Shown here: in pieces, positions 15,306 through 24,187 of the stretch
Layout of the letters: each line of letters starts with the position of its first letter
Position numbering within the stretch: the stretch's first letter is position 1
Notes under the pieces: model-generated
Told to the model about the DNA's origin: nothing
Database searches by the model: none
What the model saw: the letters and a program-made list of their open reading frames with translations, nothing else
Made by a program: the position numbers and the translations under genes
NCBI RefSeq assembly: GCF_029212645.1
Contig: NZ_JARGND010000002.1
Coordinates: forward strand, 58,292 to 122,291
Length of the DNA: 64,000 bases
Source: Vannielia sp.
Lineage (GTDB): Bacteria > Pseudomonadota > Alphaproteobacteria > Rhodobacterales > Rhodobacteraceae
Direction: 5' to 3'

Positions 15306-16181
15306 CTAAGCAACGTCCAAATTTTCATCGCCCGCCTGAACGCCGCCCCAGATGCCATGAACCCTTTTCATGTAGAGGGCGCATTGTCTGTTGGCCTCGT
15401 ACCTGTTGGCGTCATCGATCACAGCCTGGTTGAGAGCATCGACGTGGCGCTGCTGGGTATGCAGATACCGCGCGCCATGCGATATGGCCCAGCCAGAGTG
15501 GCCGTTCTTCATCGCACACCCTGAAAGCCAAACGTCATCGACGGCCCATAGCACCTTGGGAATATCGAATACTTCGTCGGAAAAGAAGCGAGGCTGGACC
15601 ATCACACCCCCGACGCCTTCAACCACATCTACATATCCGGAGCGCAGATACTGGTTTCTCCACGGCTTCTCATGACGCCCAAGCTTCGTGCGACCCGTAC
15701 GAAGCATCGTGCCTAGTTTCCGGATGGTATAACCGGGGTTGAAGTAGCGATGGGTCGAGATGGCTCGTGGGCGCGGTGCGTAGGGATCACCGGCCAAATC
15801 GAAGAATGGGAGATTCCATCCCGAAGTGCACAGGGCGTTATCGGGGTGTTTCTGTCTGGCCTTCAAAAACCTCTCCGACCAATCGGGGAGATAGATGCAA
15901 TCATCATCGCAGAACAAAATATCTGTTTCTGGTTCGTCGCGGAAGTCTTTAATTGCGTGCAACACCTTGGACGCTGGCCCGTAGTCTTCGTCAGTCTGCC
16001 GGATCTCCACGCCGCGCGGAACTTGGGGAAGCGAACCGTCGTAGTCCGGGAAACGCCGATAGCGCTTCGGAATGTAGAGGATCACACGATCCGCAGGCGC
16101 ATTCTGTCCCACCAGAGCTTCAAGGACAGGTTGTAAGCGTTCGAATCTCGATGGGATGGCTGAGAGAGTAATGACATACAT
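15306..16181 (-). CDS. GT-A fold glycosyltransferase-like protein
   Basis: I chose the start at 16181 (MYVITLSAIPSRFERL), giving 291 residues; the longer frame adds an unlikely leader. A donor-binding strand precedes the acidic metal motif DILFCDDDCIYLPDW. GWNLPFF, GYVDVVEGVGGVMVQP and VLWAVDDVWLSGCAMKNG follow, which fit a family 2-like enzyme with its catalytic acid near DDVW. No signal or membrane segment is seen. It is isolated between IS debris and tRNA-Cys, which suggests acquisition or rearrangement. Substrate unknown. Confidence 0.7.
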   Translation of the reverse strand: MYVITLSAIPSRFERLQPVLEALVGQNAPADRVILYIPKRYRRFPDYDGSLPQVPRGVEIRQTDEDYGPASKVLHAIKDFRDEPETDILFCDDDCIYLPDWSERFLKARQKHPDNALCTSGWNLPFFDLAGDPYAPRPRAISTHRYFNPGYTIRKLGTMLRTGRTKLGRHEKPWRNQYLRSGYVDVVEGVGGVMVQPRFFSDEVFDIPKVLWAVDDVWLSGCAMKNGHSGWAISHGARYLHTQQRHVDALNQAVIDDANRYEANRQCALYMKRVHGIWGGVQAGDENLDVA

Positions 16182-16414
16182 TTTGCCTAGTGCGCTCCTA
16201 AAGTGAATTTGGGAGCGAGAGACCACGATAGACCAGTGCAATGCAAGTGGCGCAGATGTTGCAGTGGAGCGTGATTATCAGTGCTGACGTCAGACAGAGG
16301 TTCGGCAGCGCGTAAGGGCCATTGAGGCCCAGCGAAAGAGGGCGGAACAAAAGCAGAATATTTAGACGGCGCGGGCGCGGCGTCTTGGCTTCCGTCTAAG
16401 TCATTGATCTTAAA

Positions 16415-16488
16415 TGGAGGCGAGTACCGGAATCGAACCGGTGTACACGGATTTGCAATCCGCTGCGTAACCACTCCGCCAACTCGCC
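16415..16488 (-). tRNA. tRNA-Cys (GCA)
   Basis: On the minus strand 74 bases fold as a cloverleaf. The acceptor GGCGAGT pairs with ACTCGCC, and the TTGCAAA anticodon loop has GCA in the centre. GGTTCGATTCC forms the T arm, and the CCA is encoded. A GCA anticodon reads cysteine codons UGC and UGU. Confidence 0.95.
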
Positions 16489-16687
16489 GTCCGTGGTTTG
16501 ATTTGGGCCAGATACAACACTGAGCGGGGTGCTGCAAGGCTCCTGCGGGGGCTTATGTGGCGCAATCGTGCGGGGGCGCACCGGGAGGGATGGAATTGTG
16601 TGGTGTTGCGCTGATTGGCCGTGTTGCCTCGGCGGGCATTTCATGCAATTCCTCTTGCAAACAAGCAAACTGGTGATTTCCCTTCCC

Positions 16688-17341
16688 ATGAGCCATTTCG
16701 ACACCCGCCGCACAATGATGGTCGACACGCAGGTTCGCCCGTCGGATGTAACCAAGTTCCCCATTATCCACGCCATGCAGGCCGTGCCACGCGAGGTCTA
16801 TGTGCCCGACGACAAGCGTGAGGCGGCCTATCTTGGCGATAACCTTGACCTTGTGCCGGGGCGGGTCATCCTTGAACCGCGCACCTTTGCAAAGATGCTC
16901 GATGCGCTTGATATCGGGCCTGAGGAGATGGTGCTTGATCTGGGGTGTGGCCTTGGATACTCGGCGGCCGTTCTGGCGCAACTGGCTGACACGGTTGTTG
17001 CCGTTGAGGAAGACGAAGCGATGGCGGGCGAGGCCGAAACGACCTTGGCGCGCGAAGGTGTGATGAATGCCGTGGTGCTGACCGGGCCCCTTGCCGAGGG
17101 GGCCGCAAAGCATGGGCCTTACGATGTGATCATTGTTGAAGGCGGCATCGAGGTTTTGCCCGAGGCGATCGAGGCCCAGCTAAAAGATGGCGGGCGGATT
17201 GCTGTATTGGTGATGGATGGTGCTTTGGGCACGGTAAAAATCGGTCAACGGGTTGGGGATCGGTTGGTGTGGCGTTGGGGCTTCAATGCCGCGGCGCCGG
17301 TGCTCAAAGGATTCGAGAAAGAGGCGGCCTTTGCCCTCTAG
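16688..17341 (+). CDS. Protein-L-isoaspartate O-methyltransferase family protein
   Basis: A 217-residue SAM-dependent methyltransferase; the start at 16688 (MSHFDTRRTMMVDTQVRPSD) fits the family N-terminus. PREVYVPDD, a LEPRTFAKMLDAL segment, the SAM-binding VLDLGCGLGYSAAVLAQLA and DVIIVEGGIEVLP are all PIMT-like. It probably repairs isoaspartate in damaged proteins, but this subgroup, found next to tolC, is diverged and activity is unproven. It lies 48 bp before tolC on the same strand. Confidence 0.82.
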   Translation: MSHFDTRRTMMVDTQVRPSDVTKFPIIHAMQAVPREVYVPDDKREAAYLGDNLDLVPGRVILEPRTFAKMLDALDIGPEEMVLDLGCGLGYSAAVLAQLADTVVAVEEDEAMAGEAETTLAREGVMNAVVLTGPLAEGAAKHGPYDVIIVEGGIEVLPEAIEAQLKDGGRIAVLVMDGALGTVKIGQRVGDRLVWRWGFNAAAPVLKGFEKEAAFAL

Positions 17342-17389
17342 GGCAGGCCGGGTGACGCCATAACGGCGCAGAACAAAAGATAAGGTGAG

Positions 17390-18766
17390 ATGAGGATGAG
17401 CATGTTTGCAGGGTTGAAACGCCGCGCGACCGTTTTAGCCATTTCGGCGGGGCTTGTCATGACCCCCGCTGCCGGTAGTGCCGAAACCCTCGCGGATGCT
17501 TTCATCACCGCCTATCGGCACTCCCACATTCTTGATCAGCAGCGTGCGGTCTTGCGGGCGGCAGATGAAGATGTGGCGATTGCCTATTCCTCTCTGCGAC
17601 CGGTGATTTCCTTTACTGCCGCCGCGTCGTCGAGCGCCCTTGCAAGGCATCACCTCAGCGGCAGCGTGGCGCTTGCCGCCGAGATGACGCTTTATGATAG
17701 CGGCGTGACACGGCTTTCTGTCGAAGGGCTCAAGGAAGCGGTTCTGGCGACCCGTGAAGCGCTGATGAACTACGAGCAACAGGTGCTGCTTGCGGCGCTG
17801 ACCGCTTACATGGATGTAACGGAAGCCTCTGAAACCCTTGCCTTGGAGCAATCCAACGTGCGGCTCACCACGCAACAGCTTCGCGCCGCGCGGGACCGGT
17901 TTGAGGTGGGCGAAGTCACCCGCACCGAGGTGGCGCAGGCCGAGGCACAGCTCGCTGCGGCAAAATCAAGCCTTGCGGCGGCAGCCGGCACGTTGGAAGT
18001 GGCGCGCGAGAGCTACAGGGTTGCTGTGGGCAGCTACCCAAAGGGGCTGGCTCCGCCGCCCGCATTGCCCAAAATTCCCGCCAGCCTTGATGCCGCACAG
18101 GCTGTTGCCGTGCGCACCCATCCGCTGATCCGGCAGGCCCAGCACCAGGTGGCTGCCGCCGAACTGGCCGTGAAGCAGGCTGAAGCGGCGATGAAGTTCT
18201 CGGTCAACGCCTCCGCAAGCCTGAAGTTTGACCACGATGGCAACGACGAATCCTCTTACGGGGTCGCGATGACCCAGCCGCTCTATGGCGGCGGGAAGTT
18301 CTCGGCGCTAAAGCGCAAGGCGCAGGCCAACCGTGATTCCTCTCGTGCGGCGTTGCTCAGCACCACCCACAACGTGCAACAGCTCGTCGGGGTTTATTGG
18401 GCAAACCTGCGGGTTGCCAATGCGCAGCTTCTGGCAACGGACCAGCAGATCAGGGCCGCCAATGTCGCCTATCGGGGGGTGCAGGAGGAGCAGCAGCTTG
18501 GCGCCGCGACCACGCTGGATGTGTTGGATGCGCTGCAAGACCTGCTTGATGCCCGCAGCACCCGTATTTCGGCGCGTTCCGGACAATACGTAGCACTTTA
18601 TTCACTTCTTTCTGCGATGGGTTTGATGACAGTGGAGCATTTGCGCCTTGGTATCCAAACCTATGATCCTGCCGCATATTACAATGCGGTCAAATCCGCG
18701 CCTGCGGGGCTTTCCAAGCAGGGCCAGCAGCTTGACCGGGTGCTGGAACGGCTGGGCAAGGAGTAA
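17390..18766 (+). CDS. tolC: TolC family outer-membrane efflux/secretion channel
   Basis: Trimeric outer-membrane duct used by type I secretion and RND efflux. The 458 residues (or 456 from the second Met at 17396) begin with a signal peptide ending near AGSAETLADAF. The two OEP repeats follow: helical segments such as LTTQQLRAARDRFEVGEVTR and the equivalent AYRGVQEEQQLGAATTLDVL, separated by a beta-strand region. The T-R-T-E-V-A-Q-A-E-A-Q motif is typical. No fusion protein or pump gene is adjacent, so it probably serves several systems. Confidence 0.9.
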   Translation: MRMSMFAGLKRRATVLAISAGLVMTPAAGSAETLADAFITAYRHSHILDQQRAVLRAADEDVAIAYSSLRPVISFTAAASSSALARHHLSGSVALAAEMTLYDSGVTRLSVEGLKEAVLATREALMNYEQQVLLAALTAYMDVTEASETLALEQSNVRLTTQQLRAARDRFEVGEVTRTEVAQAEAQLAAAKSSLAAAAGTLEVARESYRVAVGSYPKGLAPPPALPKIPASLDAAQAVAVRTHPLIRQAQHQVAAAELAVKQAEAAMKFSVNASASLKFDHDGNDESSYGVAMTQPLYGGGKFSALKRKAQANRDSSRAALLSTTHNVQQLVGVYWANLRVANAQLLATDQQIRAANVAYRGVQEEQQLGAATTLDVLDALQDLLDARSTRISARSGQYVALYSLLSAMGLMTVEHLRLGIQTYDPAAYYNAVKSAPAGLSKQGQQLDRVLERLGKE

Positions 18767-18966
18767 CCGCGCCGCGCCCTTGCCGCGCTGCCTGTTGTGC
18801 GCAGAGCTTCAAGACAGTAACCTTTTGCCAGCCTGCGCTGGCTCTGCCGGTCGTGGCGTGTCTCTTGCGCCACGACCGCCAAAAAGCAGGGGCAGGGGAG
18901 GGCGCTGTTGCCCTGTGGGCAGAGTAAAGTGGGCTGAGATGGCGCAATACGGGGCGAGGGGCGATC

Positions 18967-20181
18967 ATGGCTGATCCGATGTCGAATGTCGAAATTGAGG
19001 ATGTGCTGTCGTCGATTCGCCGGCTGGTCTCTGAAAAGCAGAGCCGCCCCGCCGAGGCAGAGGCCACGACGCCGGACGCCGCAAATACCGCTAAAGCGAC
19101 CGACAATGCCCTGGTCCTGACCCCTGCCTTGCGGGTGGAAGAGACGGCGGCAGAGGCTGAGCCGACTGGTGAGCAGGCCATGGATGCGGGTGCTGTAGCG
19201 GAATCCAACGCCAGCGGCGAGGCCTCCAGCGATGAAACAGCCCTGGACCGAGCCTGGGCAGCCGCTGCCGTTGAGGCTGAAGGTGCGCCTGGATTGGCGG
19301 ACACCGCTGCCGATGAGGAAGATCAAGACCTGCAAATGCGGGTCGAAGAGCTGGAAGCGGCCTTCGAGGGCGGTGATTTCGAGCCGGATGGATCAGAGAT
19401 CGCCGCAGGTGAGGAACAATTTGAATGGCCGTCTGACGCTGAGGGCGAAGACGGGGTGATTGACCTTTCCACACCGGATGTGCCCTCCGGGCAGATACTG
19501 TTCATGCGCTCCCGTGGGGCGAGTGAAGCCTCTGCTGCCGCTGAGGAAATGGCGGGGGAGGTCGACGCGTTGGAACACGCCACGCTTGGTGGTGACGCCG
19601 CTCTGCCCGAGGCAGAGGGGGATGAGGCACTGAGCGAGTCGGAGGAGGCGTGGCACAGGGCGTCACAGGCCCCGAACGCGCTTGAAGGGGAGGCGTTGCC
19701 AGACCCGGCAGTTGAGCCTGCCACCGAAGAGGTGGACGCCCCTCAGGACTTTGTTTTCCACGCTGCCGCGCGCGATGCGGTAGAGCCTGTGGCGCGGCTC
19801 CACCCGGAGCCTGCCGATGCGGAAGATCCGGCACTCGCCGCCTATGATTTGGGTGTGCACACAGGCCCCCGAGCGGCGGCAGAGGCCACGCCTGAGGCGG
19901 TGGGTGCGGGCGAGGTGCTTGATGAAGATGACGGCCCTGCGTGGGAGCCTGCGCTTGATGAGGCCGAGGACGGCCTTGACGAGGCGGCCCTGGCGGCCGC
20001 GCTGAACGATCCATTGCCCGGCGAGGCCGCGCTGATTGATGAAGCCCGGCTCACTGAACTGGTGTCTGGGATCGTGCGCGAAGAGCTTCGGGGTGCTCTC
20101 GGCGAGCGCATTACTCAAAATGTGCGCAAGCTGGTGCGCCGCGAAATACAGCGCGCTCTGGAAACCCGCGGCATTCGCTGA
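18967..20181 (+). CDS. Acidic disordered protein with PopZ-like N-terminal motif
   Basis: A 404-residue protein, strongly Asp/Glu/Ala/Pro-rich between about residues 25 and 350, so mostly disordered. The N-terminus (VEIEDVLSSIRRLVSEKQ) resembles the short helix that opens PopZ-type polar organising proteins. The C-terminus is a compact helical basic segment (ARLTELVSGIVREELRGALG, then RKLVRREIQRALE). The architecture short helix, acidic linker, helical C-terminus is like PopZ, but the C-terminal sequence is not the usual one. A role in polar scaffolding is inference. Confidence 0.6.
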   Translation: MADPMSNVEIEDVLSSIRRLVSEKQSRPAEAEATTPDAANTAKATDNALVLTPALRVEETAAEAEPTGEQAMDAGAVAESNASGEASSDETALDRAWAAAAVEAEGAPGLADTAADEEDQDLQMRVEELEAAFEGGDFEPDGSEIAAGEEQFEWPSDAEGEDGVIDLSTPDVPSGQILFMRSRGASEASAAAEEMAGEVDALEHATLGGDAALPEAEGDEALSESEEAWHRASQAPNALEGEALPDPAVEPATEEVDAPQDFVFHAAARDAVEPVARLHPEPADAEDPALAAYDLGVHTGPRAAAEATPEAVGAGEVLDEDDGPAWEPALDEAEDGLDEAALAAALNDPLPGEAALIDEARLTELVSGIVREELRGALGERITQNVRKLVRREIQRALETRGIR

Positions 20182-20234
20182 GGCCCTGCGCCCCGTTTTC
20201 GGTGGTCCAGAGATGAAAAAGGTCCAGACATGAA

Positions 20235-20262
20235 AAACGCCGGTCCCCCAGGGCCGGCGTTT
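20235..20262. terminator. Bidirectional rho-independent terminator
   Basis: AAACGCCGG pairs with CCGGCGTTT across a 10-base loop. Reading plus it ends in TTTCTC; reading minus it ends in a run of five T. It can serve both the acidic-protein gene and the convergent gene at 20293. Confidence 0.85.
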
Positions 20263-20292
20263 CTCATTTGCGATAGAGAAAGAAACTGAAGA

Positions 20293-20613
20293 TCAGGCGG
20301 CTTCGGCCTGTTCGGCGGCTTGGCGACGTTCGCTTTCTTCGCGCGACAGCGCAACAGAGGTGCGAACACCTTTACCGACAAATTCCATGAGCCCGCTCAC
20401 AACCCGCTCGTTAGGGTCGATCCCGGCGCAGCTCAGGACTTCACGGCCATCACGCGACCGCGCCCAACGCGCGATCTGCTCGGGGCCGTTGCCGTATTTC
20501 TTGTCATCCGCAATGGCATCATCCAAGGCGGCGAGCACCACAGCTGCGAAGAGCTTGCGAGCGCGGGAGCCTTGTTCGTGGTTGAATGCCGTGCCGTCGA
20601 CAAAGTCGTTCAT
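20293..20613 (-). CDS. Conserved small hypothetical protein (DUF6280-like)
   Basis: A 106-residue soluble, mostly helical protein: [25 protein letters not shown], then [20 protein letters not shown] and a charged, Ala/Glu-rich C-terminus. I recall this pattern from Rhodobacteraceae genomes as a DUF6280-type protein, but cannot confirm it here. It has its own terminator and is divergent from efp. Function unknown. Confidence 0.65.
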   Translation of the reverse strand: MNDFVDGTAFNHEQGSRARKLFAAVVLAALDDAIADDKKYGNGPEQIARWARSRDGREVLSCAGIDPNERVVSGLMEFVGKGVRTSVALSREESERRQAAEQAEAA

Positions 20614-20828
20614 GCGATTTCCTTATTGTTCTTGATCTTCGGATATGGCGTGGGGCCGAATATGAAGGTTTTCCCGCGATTCGATATGCCGCCTGGGGAA
20701 TGGCAGCCATGCACCCGGTGCATAACCATGCGTCACCTCTTACTTGCCGTCGTCGGCTTGTCAGCCATTCAGGGTCAAGATATAGGTGCCGCCCAACCGC
20801 TTTCAAGTTTTTCACAAGGGTCTGCCAC

Positions 20829-21392
20829 ATGCCGAAGATCAACGGAAACGAGATCCGCCCCGGAAATATCCTGGAGCACAACGATGGCCTTTGGGTCGCT
20901 GTGAAGGTGGATCATGTGAAGCCCGGAAAGGGCGGCGCATTTGCCCAGGTCGAGATGAAGAACCTGCGCAACGGCTCCAAGCTGAACGAGCGCTTCCGTT
21001 CGGCTGACAAGGTGGAGCGCGTGCGGCTCGAACAGAAGGACCAGCAGTTTCTCTATGAGAGCGACGGGATGCTTGTTTTTATGGACAATGACACGTTTGA
21101 GCAGATCGAACTGCCGTCGGATATCCTTGGGGATCGCCGCCCCTTCCTGCAAGATGGCATGACCGTGGTGATCGAGTATTACGATGCCGAGGCGCTGTCG
21201 GCCTCGCTGCCGCAGAAGGTGACCTGCAAGGTGGTGGAAACCGAGCCGGTGGTGAAGGGCCAGACAGCGGCCAACAGCTTCAAACCGGCGGTGCTGGACA
21301 ACGGTGTGAAGGTGATGGTTCCGCCGTTCGTCGGGCAGGATGAAGACATCGTCGTCAACACCGAAACGATGGAATATTCCGAGCGCGCCTGA
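20829..21392 (+). CDS. efp: Translation elongation factor P
   Basis: Relieves ribosome stalling at polyproline. From the ATG at 20829 the 187 residues start [20 protein letters not shown]. They include the KPGKGGAF loop with Lys34, the position modified in other bacteria. The three beta-barrel domains are all present, ending in the [11 protein letters not shown] tail with the SxR motif region of the C-terminal OB fold. A longer in-frame leader exists but has no family similarity. Confidence 0.96.
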   Translation: MPKINGNEIRPGNILEHNDGLWVAVKVDHVKPGKGGAFAQVEMKNLRNGSKLNERFRSADKVERVRLEQKDQQFLYESDGMLVFMDNDTFEQIELPSDILGDRRPFLQDGMTVVIEYYDAEALSASLPQKVTCKVVETEPVVKGQTAANSFKPAVLDNGVKVMVPPFVGQDEDIVVNTETMEYSERA

Positions 21393-21545
21393 GCTTGCCC
21401 CGTGACGATCAACGCGTGAAAACGGCTAAACATTTCGCTACTTGACGCGACGTGCCACAGCGACGCACCCGGATTTGCTGCCGCTTTTGGCGGTGTTGGC
21501 GATGGGCGCGGGGGGTTCAGACCGGCGGCGGTGGGGTTTTGCAAG

Positions 21546-21581
21546 GTCCTGCAAGGCGCAAAAGTCCTGCAAGGTACAAAA
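21546..21581 (+). repeat. Tandem 18-bp direct repeat upstream of purU
   Basis: GTCCTGCAAGGCGCAAAA at 21546-21563 is followed immediately by GTCCTGCAAGGTACAAAA at 21564-21581, with 16 of 18 bases identical. It lies about 90 bp before the purU start, in a gene-free gap. Function unknown; it may be an operator array or simple slippage. Confidence 0.5.
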
Positions 21582-21670
21582 CAGGGCCCAATGGTTGCCC
21601 CGGCCTGATTGACCCTCCTAAAATCGGTGCTATTGGCGAGGCAACACCCCTGCGGATGAAGGATTGCCTG

Positions 21671-22555
21671 ATGAACACCTACACCCTGACAGTCACCTGC
21701 CCCTCGACCCGTGGCATTGTGGCGGCGATTTCCGGCTTTCTGGCCGAGCAGGGCTGCAACATCACCGACAGTGCGCAGTTTGATGATCCGGGCACGGGCA
21801 CGTTTTTCATGCGCACCAGCTTTGTTTCGGAGGCGGGCAAGACCCCGGAGGCGCTGCACGAGGCGTTTGAAGGGGTGGCGCGGGCCTTTGAGATGGAGTG
21901 GGCCATTCATGATGACGCGCACAAGATGAAGGTGCTCATCATGGTTTCGCGGTTTGGCCATTGCCTGAATGATCTGCTTTATCGCTGGCGGATCGGGGCG
22001 CTGCCGATCGAGATTGTTGGGGTGATCTCCAACCACATGGATTACCAGAAGGTTGTGGTGAACCACGATATCCCGTTCCATCACATCAAGGTCACCAAGG
22101 AAAACAAGCCGCAGGCTGAGGCACAGATCATGCAGGTGGTCGAGGATACCGGGGCCGAACTGATCGTGCTGGCGCGGTACATGCAAATCCTGTCGGATCG
22201 GATGTGCCAGCAAATGTCTGGCCGGATCATCAATATCCACCACTCGTTCTTGCCAAGCTTCAAAGGCGCCAACCCCTACAAGCAGGCGTTTGAGCGTGGC
22301 GTGAAGTTGATCGGGGCGACGGCGCATTTTGTGACGGCTGATCTTGATGAAGGGCCCATCATTGAGCAGGACACCGTGCGCGTGACCCACGCGCAAAGCT
22401 CGGCCGATTACGTGAGCCTTGGCCGGGACGTGGAAGCGCAGGTCCTTGCGCGGGCCATCCACGCCTATATCCACCACCGGGTGCTGCTGAATGGCACCAA
22501 AACGGTGGTATTCCCGGCGAGTCCGGGGGGCTATGCCTCGGAGCGGATGGGGTAG
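21671..22555 (+). CDS. purU: Formyltetrahydrofolate deformylase
   Basis: Hydrolyses 10-formyl-THF to formate and THF. From the ATG at 21671 there are 294 residues. An N-terminal ACT domain (LTVTCPSTRGIVAAISGFLA) is followed by a formyltransferase-type catalytic domain with NIHHSFLPSFKGANPY and TADLDEGPIIEQD. The last two hold the catalytic His and Asp. In roseobacters PurU can recycle folate loaded by demethylases such as sarcosine oxidase, which is also encoded in this window; that link is inference. Confidence 0.95.
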   Translation: MNTYTLTVTCPSTRGIVAAISGFLAEQGCNITDSAQFDDPGTGTFFMRTSFVSEAGKTPEALHEAFEGVARAFEMEWAIHDDAHKMKVLIMVSRFGHCLNDLLYRWRIGALPIEIVGVISNHMDYQKVVVNHDIPFHHIKVTKENKPQAEAQIMQVVEDTGAELIVLARYMQILSDRMCQQMSGRIINIHHSFLPSFKGANPYKQAFERGVKLIGATAHFVTADLDEGPIIEQDTVRVTHAQSSADYVSLGRDVEAQVLARAIHAYIHHRVLLNGTKTVVFPASPGGYASERMG

Positions 22556-22641
22556 GGGGGACCGCCAGAAGAGAGCGAGAGCGGCGCAGGGATGCATTGC
22601 ACCGCTTGACACTTCGCCCCCCCCACGCCAACCGTTTGACC

Positions 22642-24090
22642 ATGTTCGATATGCGCCCCGTTGGCTATGTGATTGGCCTTCTTTCGGCTGTTCTTGGCCT
22701 CATGATGCTGCTGCCCATGGGGCTGGACCTCTACATGGGGAACGGCCAGTGGCCGGTATTTCTTGAGAGTTCGGTGATTACCATCCTGACCGGTGGGTTG
22801 CTGGCGCTGGCCTGCGCCAATGGCACGGGGGAGGGGCTGACGATCCGGCAGACCTTTTTGTTGACCACGCTGGTCTGGACGGTATTGCCCCTGTTTGCCT
22901 CGCTGCCGTTTGTGTTCGGCGCGACAGAGGCGCGCTTTGTGGATGCCTACTTTGAGTCGATGTCGGGGCTGACCACCACGGGCTCCACGGTTTTTACCGG
23001 CCTTGATACTCTCCCGCGTGGCATCCTGTTGTGGCGCGGTATCCTGCAATGGCTTGGCGGCATCGGGATCATCGTTGTGGCGATGGTGTTCCTGCCCGAG
23101 TTGAAGGTGGGCGGGATGCAGATATTTCGCTCCGAAGCCTTTGAGACGATGGGGAAGATCCTGCCACGCGCCACCCAGATCGCGGCGCAGATTTCGGTGA
23201 TCTACATCGGCATAACCCTGGCCTGCATGATCACCTACCTGTTCCTTGGCATGCAGGGGTTTGATGCGGTGGTGCATGCGCTCACCACGGTTTCGACCGG
23301 GGGCTTTTCCAATTATGACTCGAGCTTCAGCAAGTTTTCCGGCCCGTCCGAGTATGCGGCTTCGATCTTCATGATCCTCGCGGCGCTGCCTTTTGTACGT
23401 TACGTGCAGCTGATCAACGGCTCCGCCGTGCCGCTGTGGCGCGACAGCCAGGTGCGGGTGTTTCTGGCGATCATCGGCCTTCTGGTGCTGGTGACAACGC
23501 TGGTTTTGACCTCGATCTTCCCGCATCACTGGGAGAAGGCGATGCGCGAGGCGCTGTTCAACATCACCTCGATCATGTCGGGCACGGGCTATTCCTCGGT
23601 GGATTACATGCAGTGGGGCGGCTTTCTGGTGGTGATGTTCTTTTTCATCGGCCTGATCGGTGGTTGCGCCGGGTCAACGGCCTGTTCGGTAAAGATCTTT
23701 CGCTACGAACTGCTGTTTGCCTCGATCCGCTCGCAAATCCAAAAGATCCACTCGCCCTCCGGGATATTTACCCCGCGATACGATGGCCGCCCGGTGGGGC
23801 AGGACGTGCTTTCATCGGTGATGAGCTTTTTCGTGTTCTTCGTGGTGTCGCTTGGCGGGCTCTCTGTGTTGCTCACCTTCACGGGGCTGGATTTTACCAC
23901 CTCGGTTTCAGGCGCGGCGACGGCGATTGCCAATATCGGCCCCGGCTTGGGCGACACGATTGGCCCGGCAGGCAACTTTTCCACCCTGAATGACACCGCA
24001 AAGTGGCTGCTGACCGCCGGAATGCTGGTGGGGCGGTTGGAGGTGCTTTCCGTCTACGCGCTTTTCACGGTGACCTTCTGGCGCGGTTAA
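22642..24090 (+). CDS. trkH: TrkH family potassium uptake protein
   Basis: Integral membrane K+ transporter subunit that works with the NAD-binding TrkA. I prefer the ATG at 22642 (MFDMRPVGYVIGLL), giving 482 residues. About ten to twelve membrane segments are seen, with four pore-loop signatures: MSGLTTTGSTV, TTVSTGGFSNYD, SIMSGTGYSSVDY and ANIGPGLGDTIGP. They correspond to the four K+ selectivity filters. No trkA gene is in the window. Confidence 0.94.
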   Translation: MFDMRPVGYVIGLLSAVLGLMMLLPMGLDLYMGNGQWPVFLESSVITILTGGLLALACANGTGEGLTIRQTFLLTTLVWTVLPLFASLPFVFGATEARFVDAYFESMSGLTTTGSTVFTGLDTLPRGILLWRGILQWLGGIGIIVVAMVFLPELKVGGMQIFRSEAFETMGKILPRATQIAAQISVIYIGITLACMITYLFLGMQGFDAVVHALTTVSTGGFSNYDSSFSKFSGPSEYAASIFMILAALPFVRYVQLINGSAVPLWRDSQVRVFLAIIGLLVLVTTLVLTSIFPHHWEKAMREALFNITSIMSGTGYSSVDYMQWGGFLVVMFFFIGLIGGCAGSTACSVKIFRYELLFASIRSQIQKIHSPSGIFTPRYDGRPVGQDVLSSVMSFFVFFVVSLGGLSVLLTFTGLDFTTSVSGAATAIANIGPGLGDTIGPAGNFSTLNDTAKWLLTAGMLVGRLEVLSVYALFTVTFWRG

Positions 24091-24158
24091 AGCGTGCCGC
24101 CAATGACCTGAATCACAGCTTTTGGCTTGGCGCTTTAGGTTTTGCGGGGCTGAAGGAC

Positions 24159-24182
24159 GGTGACTCCGCTTGCGGAGCCACC
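24159..24182. terminator. Hairpin between convergent trkH and protease-like gene
   Basis: GGTG-A-CTCCGC pairs with GCGGAG-C-CACC around a TT loop, a long interrupted stem. There is no T-tract on either side, so termination here is plausible but not shown. Confidence 0.4.
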
Positions 24183-24187
24183 CGGGT

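Noticed and set aside
21393-21670. Glycine riboswitch or other known riboswitch before purU
   Set aside because: No conserved aptamer core is visible; only the 18-bp tandem repeat stands out.
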